A stretch of 11,033 bases of DNA. Origin: Nitrospira sp. (GTDB lineage Bacteria > Nitrospirota > Nitrospiria > Nitrospirales > Nitrospiraceae). Location of the stretch: assembly GCA_025935475.1 (NCBI GenBank), contig JAICVE010000060.1:1-11033 (forward strand). Direction: 5' to 3'. The notes under the pieces were generated by a model, which was given only the letters and a program-made list of their open reading frames with translations, did no database searches and was not told the DNA's origin. Each line of letters opens with the position of its first letter. Position 1 is the first letter of the stretch. The position numbers and the translations under genes were made by a program. Below are positions 5,339 to 11,033 of this stretch, piece after piece.

Positions 5339-6567
5339 TGCAACGTCTGAGCGGAAAAGTCGTTGCACTGTCCGCCCTCGTCCTCTTTCTCTCCTACGTG
5401 GGCTATCGCCTCTATGAGACCAAAAGCGACGCCGCTGCGCTGCAGGCGAAGACGCTGGAAAACGCCGTGCCTACGGTGGCCGTGGTCCATCCAAAACCGG
5501 CAGACGCCAGCGAGACGATTACTCTTCCGGGCAATATTACCGCCTGGTTTGAGGCGCCGATCTACGCGCAAGTCTCCGGCTATGTGAAGATGTGGTACAA
5601 GGATTACGGCGCACAGGTGAAGAAGGGCGATATCCTCGCAGAAATCAACGCACCCGCACTCGATGCCCAATATGCCCAGGCCAAGGCGGATCTGGATTCG
5701 GAGCGTGCCAAGTATGCGCTCGCGGACATCACCGCCAAACGCTGGGTCGCGCTCCGTCCCAATCAAGCGGTGTCCGAACAATCCATTTCAGTGAAAGTCG
5801 CGGAAGCGAAAGCCGAGGCGGCAAAGGTCAAGGCCTCCGAGCAGAATGTCCGGAACTATGAGGCATTGATTCGATTCAAAACGATCGTCGCACCGTATGA
5901 CGGCGTGGTGACCGTTCGAAATATCAATGTCGGCGACTATGTGAACAAGGAAGGCACGATCAGTACTCCCGGCTCGATCAGCAATCTCTTCACCGTCGCC
6001 GACGTCAGCATGATGCGCCTCTTTGTCAATGTTCCTGAGTCGTTTGGTCCGTTCCTCAACCCTGGCCTGACGGCCGACGTGACAGTACCGCAATTGCCTG
6101 ACCGTCATTTCACCGGAAAATTCCTGACCGTCGCCAAGGGCTTCGACGTGAGCACTCGCACGGCGGTCACCGTCTTTACGATCGACAACGAGGATAGGGC
6201 CTTGTGGCCCGGCTCCTACGGCAAAGTGGTGATCACCGCGCCAGTCGATAGGAAAGTGTTTATGATTCCGTCGACGGCGTTGGTGTTCCAGGAACACGGC
6301 ACGCAAGTGGCGGTGGTGACGGAGGATGACCGAGTGCACTTCCAACCCATCAGCGTCAGCAGACTTCTCGACAGCGCGGTCGAAGTGTCAGAAGGGATTG
6401 CCGCCAGCGACCGGATTGTGAACAATCCAGGCGCCGCATTGTTGGAAGGCGACAAGGTCCGCATCGTCACACCGGCACCGGGCTACGACCTCGACCAGAT
6501 GGAACCCGCCTCACCGGCAAACCACAAAGATCAGTCGCCGAAGAAGCAATCGGCCATGTCACGATGA
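5335..6567 (+). CDS. RND periplasmic adaptor (membrane fusion protein)
   Basis: This 410-residue HlyD/AcrA-type adaptor links the inner-membrane permease to the outer-membrane channel. Residues 8-27 (KVVALSALVLFLSYVGYRLY) form an uncleaved anchor or signal; no lipobox is seen. The first half of the lipoyl/barrel-sandwich domain is APIYAQVSGYVKMWYKDYGAQVKKGDILAEI (about 74-104). An alpha-hairpin rich in Ala, Lys and Glu follows (about 106-178), then the second lipoyl half, IVAPYDGVVTVRNINVGDYV (about 184-203). Beta-barrel and membrane-proximal domains occupy about 215-380, with WPGSYGKVVITAP and MIPSTALVF. The tail (about 380-410) is polar and low in complexity. The start overlaps the permease stop by 4 nt. 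The hairpin is of ordinary length, as expected for pairing with a TolC/NodT channel. Confidence 0.93.
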   Translation: MMQRLSGKVVALSALVLFLSYVGYRLYETKSDAAALQAKTLENAVPTVAVVHPKPADASETITLPGNITAWFEAPIYAQVSGYVKMWYKDYGAQVKKGDILAEINAPALDAQYAQAKADLDSERAKYALADITAKRWVALRPNQAVSEQSISVKVAEAKAEAAKVKASEQNVRNYEALIRFKTIVAPYDGVVTVRNINVGDYVNKEGTISTPGSISNLFTVADVSMMRLFVNVPESFGPFLNPGLTADVTVPQLPDRHFTGKFLTVAKGFDVSTRTAVTVFTIDNEDRALWPGSYGKVVITAPVDRKVFMIPSTALVFQEHGTQVAVVTEDDRVHFQPISVSRLLDSAVEVSEGIAASDRIVNNPGAALLEGDKVRIVTPAPGYDLDQMEPASPANHKDQSPKKQSAMSR

Positions 6568-8180
6568 GTGGGGGCGAGATGCAGATGAGACCGGACATGA
6601 GAGGAATCCCTCGCCTCGGTTGCGTGCTTTTGTGCTTGCTGACTTTCACGGCGTGCAGCGACATGTTCCCAACGCTCGATCTTTCCCCTGCCTATCAGCC
6701 GCCTGAATATGTCGTTCCCGCCTCGTGGCATGGTGCAAGTCCCTTCGTGGAGGCCAAGCCATCGGACGCTGAACTGCGGCCGGATTGGTGGAAGCTGTAT
6801 GACGATCCGGTCCTGACCACCCTGATCGAGCAAGCTATGGTGGCCAATCCGGATTTGGAAGCCACAGCTGAGCGGTTTGTCCAGGCGCGCGACATGATGA
6901 TGAAAGCGCGCTCTCAGTATCTTCCTCGCCTGGGCCTCGGATTCGGCGCCTCGGACAACCGCGCCTCGAACAATGCGCTGTTTTTCCCCCGCGATATTTC
7001 GCAACAGGCATCGACCGTGCATCTTGGCGGACTTGCCTCCTGGGAGCCCGACTTCTGGTCAGCCCTGCGCAATGCCACCCGTATTGAGACCTATCGTGCC
7101 GAAGAACGCGCGGCCGACTACGGGCTCGCACGTCTGAGCCTCCAGGCGGAAATTGGAACGAACTATTTCCTGCTCCGCGGGTATGACGCACAGATCACAA
7201 TCTACAACCAATCCATCGATCTCTATCGACGATCGCTGGACATCGTCAAAGCGCAGTTCGCAGGCGCAATCGCCTCGGCGCTCGATGTGGCCCGTGTCGA
7301 ATCGCTCTTGTTCACCACAGAGACGCAGTTGGCCCGGGTCCAAGGTCAACGACAGATCACGGAACAGGCGATCGCCATCCTCGTCAATATGGCGCCGGCC
7401 AGTTTTACCATCAACCCTAGATCGGCGGACGATCTTCGCGTGGCGAGTTTCGCGATCCCGAGGACCATCCCCTCGACGCTGCTGGAACGCCGCCCAGACA
7501 TCGCCAGGATGGAACGGCAAATGGCCCAGGCGAGCCGAGCTATCGGTATCGCCCGTGCCGCCTTCTTTCCGAACGTGACGTTCCGGGCTCTTGGTGGCTT
7601 TGAGGATGTCGGCTTTAATCTGATGTCCCTCGCCAATAGTTTCTGGTCGTATGGGGCTTCTGTCTCGCTGCCGGTGTTTCAAGGCGGGCTTCGGCGAGCC
7701 CAATTGCAACAGTCCTGGTCAGCCTATCGCGAGACGGAAGATCGCTATCGCTCGACCGTACTCAACGCGTTTCGCGAAGTCGAAAATAACCTGAGCCTGA
7801 CCGGTCAGCTGACTCTCGCAGCCAATCGGCAGGACGCCGCCGTCGGAGCCACCTACAAAGCGCAAAATCTGACCACGGAACTCTACCAGGGTGGTCTGGC
7901 CTCCAGCCTTGAACTCATTTATGCGCAGGTCGCCACCCTGACTGCCCGCATCGAATCGGTGCAGATCAAGGCCGAATTGCTGCAAAGCTCGGTCGGGCTC
8001 CTCCGTGCGCTCGGCGGGGGCTGGAATCGGAATCAACTGCCGACCGACGAGCAAATTCAGCCGTTCGGGACGTTCCAATACGTCAATCTCAATAAACCGG
8101 CCCCTCTCAAAGGGATCGACGTCAACGCCGAGAATAACGCGATACACAACGATCTGACCAAGCCCGTCCTTCTTCCGTGA
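6564..8180 (+). CDS. NodT-type RND outer-membrane factor lipoprotein
   Basis: This protein, up to 538 residues, is the TolC-like outer-membrane channel of the pump. A signal segment (RLGCVLLCLLTFTA) precedes a probable lipidated Cys31, though Phe at -3 is unusual. PDWWKLYDDPVLTTLIEQAMVANPDLEATAERFVQAR (about 73-110) is the hallmark opening of this family. Two OEP repeats follow (about 85-275 and 310-485), the second opening with LLERRPDIARMERQMAQASRAIGIARAAFFP. The family normally ends soon after the LRALGGGW motif (here Trp487), but this one carries a further 51 residues rich in Asn, Gln and Pro. ATG 6564 overlaps the adaptor stop by 4 nt. ATGs at 6579 and 6585 would give a shorter n-region behind GGGGGCGAG and are equally possible. 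Confidence 0.93.
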   Translation: MSGGEMQMRPDMRGIPRLGCVLLCLLTFTACSDMFPTLDLSPAYQPPEYVVPASWHGASPFVEAKPSDAELRPDWWKLYDDPVLTTLIEQAMVANPDLEATAERFVQARDMMMKARSQYLPRLGLGFGASDNRASNNALFFPRDISQQASTVHLGGLASWEPDFWSALRNATRIETYRAEERAADYGLARLSLQAEIGTNYFLLRGYDAQITIYNQSIDLYRRSLDIVKAQFAGAIASALDVARVESLLFTTETQLARVQGQRQITEQAIAILVNMAPASFTINPRSADDLRVASFAIPRTIPSTLLERRPDIARMERQMAQASRAIGIARAAFFPNVTFRALGGFEDVGFNLMSLANSFWSYGASVSLPVFQGGLRRAQLQQSWSAYRETEDRYRSTVLNAFREVENNLSLTGQLTLAANRQDAAVGATYKAQNLTTELYQGGLASSLELIYAQVATLTARIESVQIKAELLQSSVGLLRALGGGWNRNQLPTDEQIQPFGTFQYVNLNKPAPLKGIDVNAENNAIHNDLTKPVLLP

Positions 8181-8201
8181 ACGAAAAATTCCGGTCCACG
8201 T

Positions 8202-8230
8202 TTGACTCGTGTCAGTTCCGCAACTACGAT
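8202..8230 (+). promoter_or_regulatory. Candidate sigma-70 promoter for the two-component genes
   Basis: TTGACT (8202-8207) and TACGAT (8225-8230) are separated by exactly 17 nt in the only substantial gap of the plus-strand cluster (8181-8247). They match the consensus at 5/6 and 4/6 positions. The predicted start, near 8237, would fall on the ribosome binding site and leave a leader of only about 11 nt, which is a point against it. I see no terminator between the channel gene and the kinase, so read-through from the pump operon is likely as well. Confidence 0.45.
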
Positions 8231-8236
8231 GACCTC

Positions 8237-8242
8237 AGGAGG
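8237..8242 (+). promoter_or_regulatory. Ribosome binding site deciding the kinase start
   Basis: AGGAGG stands 5 nt before ATG 8248. It rules against the TTG at 8245, which would leave only 2 nt of spacing. Confidence 0.8.
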
Positions 8243-8247
8243 CTTTG

Positions 8248-10179
8248 ATGCGACGCCTTCTGAAACTGTTCAGCGACCTCCCGATCGCGCGCAAGCTGTT
8301 GCTGGCCTCGGTCATCCCTGTCCTCACGGTCATTTCGCTCAGCATCGTCACCTACCGAAGCGTCGAAAACTTTTCGGAAGATGAGAGCGAACTCAACACC
8401 CTGTATCTGTCCCAGCGGCTTGCCGCGGAGTATTTACGCCTGGTCGTCGACCTTGAAACCGGGTTCCGCGGCTTCGTCATCACCAAACATGAAAAATATC
8501 TGTACCCCTATCGGACCGCACAGGATCACATTCAAGCCGTCGGGATCTCGCTTGACGAACAGGTGCGCCGATATGACGAGCAGCGCGCCATCCTCTCCAG
8601 CGTCCGCACCCTCGTGGCTCAGTTTACGAACGAAAAGGAGGCGTTGATCGACGCCATGAAGGCCGGGCGACAGGATGAACTCAGACAGTACATCGAGGAA
8701 GGGCGCGGCCGGATGATCATGATCCAGATTCGCGAAGAAATGTCCCGCTTCGATAAAGCCAGGCAGCAAACCTTAAATACGCTTCTCTCACGACTGTCAC
8801 AGGATCGAAGCACGATGCTGTCCGTCATCCTTGGCGGCGGTACGCTGGCGCTGTGCCTGATGCTTCTGGCGTTGCACCTCATTGCCCGCTCGATCACCGG
8901 ACCGCTCGTGTCCCTGGCGAAAGCGGTGAGTTCGTCTCCCGCCGGCATCGCACCAACCGTCCCCGTCATGGATCGCACAGACGAAATCGGCAATCTCACC
9001 AAAGTCATCCATACGATGAGCACTCAACTCCAAGCCCACCTAAGGATGGTCGAAAAATCAGAGGCGGAGTTGCGCAACGTGAACCGCGATCTTTCCGCTT
9101 CGGAGGCCAAGTACCGCAGCCTGGTCGATCTCGCTCCGTTCGGCATCTTCTCGACAAAAGGATTCGACGTCACATTCAGCAACCGACACAACCGCATCCT
9201 CGCCGGCCTCGACCCCGACGGAGACGAGAACCCTGACGCCTTCCGTCAATGGATCCATCCTGAGGACCGTGAACGGGTACTCACCGAGTTCGCCCGAGCG
9301 GTGCAAGAGCGTAGACCCTATGAGACGGTGTTCCGGTTTCTGCACCAGAACGGCACGATGCGCAAGGTTCTCAGCCGGCGCATTCCGCTGGAACAGGAGC
9401 CCGGCCGGACGGTGATCTACCAGGGATTCAACATCGATATCACCGCCCTCGATGATATGCAGCAGCAGCTCGGCCGGGCCGAGCGCCTCGCCACCTTGGG
9501 GCAGGTCGCCGCAGGCATTGCCCACGAAATCCGGAATCCGCTGGTCGGAATCGGATCGACGGCTGCGCTCTTACGGGACGAGTTTGATCCGTCGGACGAA
9601 AAACGGGCGGACCTCGACATCATCTTGAATGAAACCCGCCGGCTCGACCGCATCGTGAATCAGATTATCGACTACGCCCGTCCGCGGGATCTCGTGCCGA
9701 CAACTTGGCTGGTGGAGGGGCTCATCGAGGAAGTGCTCAAGTTGCTGGATACGCGTCTCGAGGCCCAACAGGTCACGGTCATGCGGTCCTGCGGCACGAC
9801 GACAGCGGCCTATGCGGACCGGGACCAGATCAAACAGGTCGTGCTGAATTTGTGCCACAACTCGCTGGATGCCATGCCGGACGGCGGCGAACTGCGTATC
9901 GGCGCCGGCCACTCGGCCCGCGGAGGACATCGCGGCCTCTTCATCGAGGTAGCCGACACCGGCTCCGGGATTAGCCCGAAGCACCTCGCGCAAGTCTTTC
10001 AGCCGTTTTTCACGACCGGGAAGAAGCACGGTACGGGACTGGGCCTAGCCATCTGCCGGAATATTGCCGAGGCCCACGGGGGAGATATGATGCTGACAAG
10101 CGAGCCGGGCCACGGAACGACCGCGCGGCTCTGGCTGCCGCTGCGGCCAGGGCCCGACTCTCTGGGAAGCTTGGCATGA
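8248..10179 (+). CDS. Membrane sensor histidine kinase (CHASE3-HAMP-PAS-HisKA-HATPase)
   Basis: This 643-residue kinase phosphorylates a response regulator, almost surely the one encoded next. The order is TM1 (about 15-36); an extracytoplasmic CHASE3-like helical sensor (about 40-188) with the signature DLETGFRGFVITKHEKYLYPY (69-89); TM2 (about 192-212); HAMP (about 213-265, ARSITGPL to DEIGNL); a short coiled coil; and PAS (about 285-400, YRSLVDLAPFGIF to YQGFNIDIT). HisKA follows with phospho-acceptor His426 in GIAHEIRNPL, then the ATPase: N-box NLCHNSLDAMP (534-544), G1 DTGSGI (570-575), F-box FQPFFTT and G2 GTGLGL (595-600). All catalytic motifs are intact. The catalytic core is of the NtrB/ZraS kind, which pairs with NtrC-type regulators. 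The stop overlaps the regulator start (ATGA). The ligand is unknown; CHASE3 domains rarely reveal theirs. Confidence 0.93.
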   Translation: MRRLLKLFSDLPIARKLLLASVIPVLTVISLSIVTYRSVENFSEDESELNTLYLSQRLAAEYLRLVVDLETGFRGFVITKHEKYLYPYRTAQDHIQAVGISLDEQVRRYDEQRAILSSVRTLVAQFTNEKEALIDAMKAGRQDELRQYIEEGRGRMIMIQIREEMSRFDKARQQTLNTLLSRLSQDRSTMLSVILGGGTLALCLMLLALHLIARSITGPLVSLAKAVSSSPAGIAPTVPVMDRTDEIGNLTKVIHTMSTQLQAHLRMVEKSEAELRNVNRDLSASEAKYRSLVDLAPFGIFSTKGFDVTFSNRHNRILAGLDPDGDENPDAFRQWIHPEDRERVLTEFARAVQERRPYETVFRFLHQNGTMRKVLSRRIPLEQEPGRTVIYQGFNIDITALDDMQQQLGRAERLATLGQVAAGIAHEIRNPLVGIGSTAALLRDEFDPSDEKRADLDIILNETRRLDRIVNQIIDYARPRDLVPTTWLVEGLIEEVLKLLDTRLEAQQVTVMRSCGTTTAAYADRDQIKQVVLNLCHNSLDAMPDGGELRIGAGHSARGGHRGLFIEVADTGSGISPKHLAQVFQPFFTTGKKHGTGLGLAICRNIAEAHGGDMMLTSEPGHGTTARLWLPLRPGPDSLGSLA

Positions 10180-11033
10180 ACGCCACGATCTTCGTCACCG
10201 ACGATGAGCCTGCAATCCGCTCCGCGCTCGTCAAACGCCTATCCCGGCGTCAGCATCGCGTCACGGCGTTCGAATCCGGCGAGGCATTGCTCCAAGCCTT
10301 GGAGCACGAGGTGCCGGATCTCATGTTTTTGGATGTGAAGATGCCGGGCATCTCGGGTCTCGAGGCGTTGAAAGCCTGTCGCGCCAAGGCGCCGTTCGCC
10401 CTGATCATCATGCTCACCGCTTACGGAACGGTCCAGGACGCCGTGGAGGCGATGAAGCTCGGGGCCTATGATTTCGTCATCAAGACCGTGGACCTCGACG
10501 GGATGGAACAGGTCCTTGAGCGGGCACTTGAGCTGTTCGCGCTTCGGCGCCGTCTCTCTTATCAGAGCGAACAGGACAGAAATCAGTATGCCATGAATCA
10601 TCTGATCGCCGACAGCGCGGCGATGAAGAGTCTTCTGGAACAGATTCGGGAACTGGCCCACAATCCCAAGAGCACCGTGCTGATGTTGGGAGAGACGGGT
10701 ACGGGGAAGGAGTTCGTCGCACGGGTGCTGCACCATAACGGCAGCCGCGCAGCCGGTCCCTTCATCGGTGTCAATTGCACGGCCATCCCACGCGATCTTT
10801 TCGAAAGCGAATTGTTCGGCTACGAACGGGGGGCCTTTACCGGCGCACACCAGCGGAAACTCGGCTTGCTCGACCGGGCCGAAAACGGGACGTTGTTTCT
10901 CGATGAAATCGGCGACCTGGATTTGAGCATGCAAGCAAAGCTTTTGAGAGTACTCCAGGAACGGACCTTCCGTCGCCTCGGAGGAACCACCGACATCACC
11001 GCAGATTTCCGCTTGATCGCCGCGACCAACCGC
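10176..11033 (+). CDS. NtrC-family sigma-54 response regulator (3' end beyond window)
   Basis: The first 286 codons of the gene are present and the frame is open to the right edge. The receiver domain (about 1-120) has acidic Asp9-Asp10, phospho-acceptor Asp53 in MFLDVKMPG, Thr81 and Lys103. The residue after Lys103 is Thr rather than the usual Pro (VIKTVDLDG). A linker helix (about 112-140) leads into the AAA+ sigma-54 interaction domain: Walker A GETGTGKE (172-179), the sigma-54-contacting loop GAFTGA (219-224), Walker B LFLDEIGD (240-247), and the FRLIAATNR segment. The DNA-binding domain lies beyond the window. It should activate sigma-54 RNA polymerase when phosphorylated by the kinase encoded immediately upstream (4-nt overlap). 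Candidate targets are the sigma-54-like sites in the 1772-2160 region, which is an inference. Confidence 0.93.
   Translation, partial: MNATIFVTDDEPAIRSALVKRLSRRQHRVTAFESGEALLQALEHEVPDLMFLDVKMPGISGLEALKACRAKAPFALIIMLTAYGTVQDAVEAMKLGAYDFVIKTVDLDGMEQVLERALELFALRRRLSYQSEQDRNQYAMNHLIADSAAMKSLLEQIRELAHNPKSTVLMLGETGTGKEFVARVLHHNGSRAAGPFIGVNCTAIPRDLFESELFGYERGAFTGAHQRKLGLLDRAENGTLFLDEIGDLDLSMQAKLLRVLQERTFRRLGGTTDITADFRLIAATNR

Noticed and set aside
8181..8247. Terminator or sigma-54 promoter between the channel gene and the kinase
   Set aside because: There is only a weak CACG/CGTG pair with no T-run, and no GG-N10-GC in register.

Overview
The window is about 11 kb of GC-rich (by eye, high fifties to 60 % GC), densely coding chromosomal DNA from a Gram-negative bacterium. 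Lipoproteins, a tripartite RND efflux system with an outer-membrane channel, and an NtrC-type sigma-54 activator all point to a diderm. The protein style (a lone ModA, a small helical lipoprotein, a prohibitin-like lipoprotein, this RND subtype with its adaptor and NodT-like channel, then a CHASE3/PAS kinase and an NtrC-type regulator) resembles Nitrospirota such as Nitrospira. That taxonomic guess is from memory of protein style and is not proven by the sequence.

Minus-strand cluster (1-1771, transcribed leftward). The order is a ModA-like periplasmic oxyanion-binding protein, a 118-residue helical lipoprotein, and an SPFH/prohibitin-like lipoprotein that runs off the left edge. The last two overlap by ATGA. 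No modB or modC is present in the window.

Divergent intergenic region (1772-2160). It holds no convincing gene but is rich in symmetric sequence: a perfect 8-bp inverted repeat, a 12-bp palindrome, a near-perfect 23-bp dyad, and interleaved inverted repeats. It also has one sigma-54-like -24/-12 candidate facing each way.

Plus-strand cluster (2161-11033). An RND efflux permease is encoded as two overlapping ORFs, split exactly between its two internal repeats. It is followed by the periplasmic adaptor, a NodT-type outer-membrane factor, a membrane histidine kinase (CHASE3-HAMP-PAS-HisKA-HATPase) and an NtrC-family response regulator that runs off the right edge. The pump genes overlap by 4-17 nt and are probably co-translated. 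Kinase and regulator also overlap by ATGA. A sigma-70-like promoter in the 67-nt gap before the kinase could allow separate expression of the two-component pair.

Working model (inference): the kinase senses an envelope or periplasmic signal and phosphorylates the NtrC-like regulator. The regulator then activates sigma-54 transcription of the pump operon, and possibly of the divergent modA cluster, from sites in the 390-nt intergenic region. The points most worth checking are the split RND gene and this possible sigma-54 circuit.
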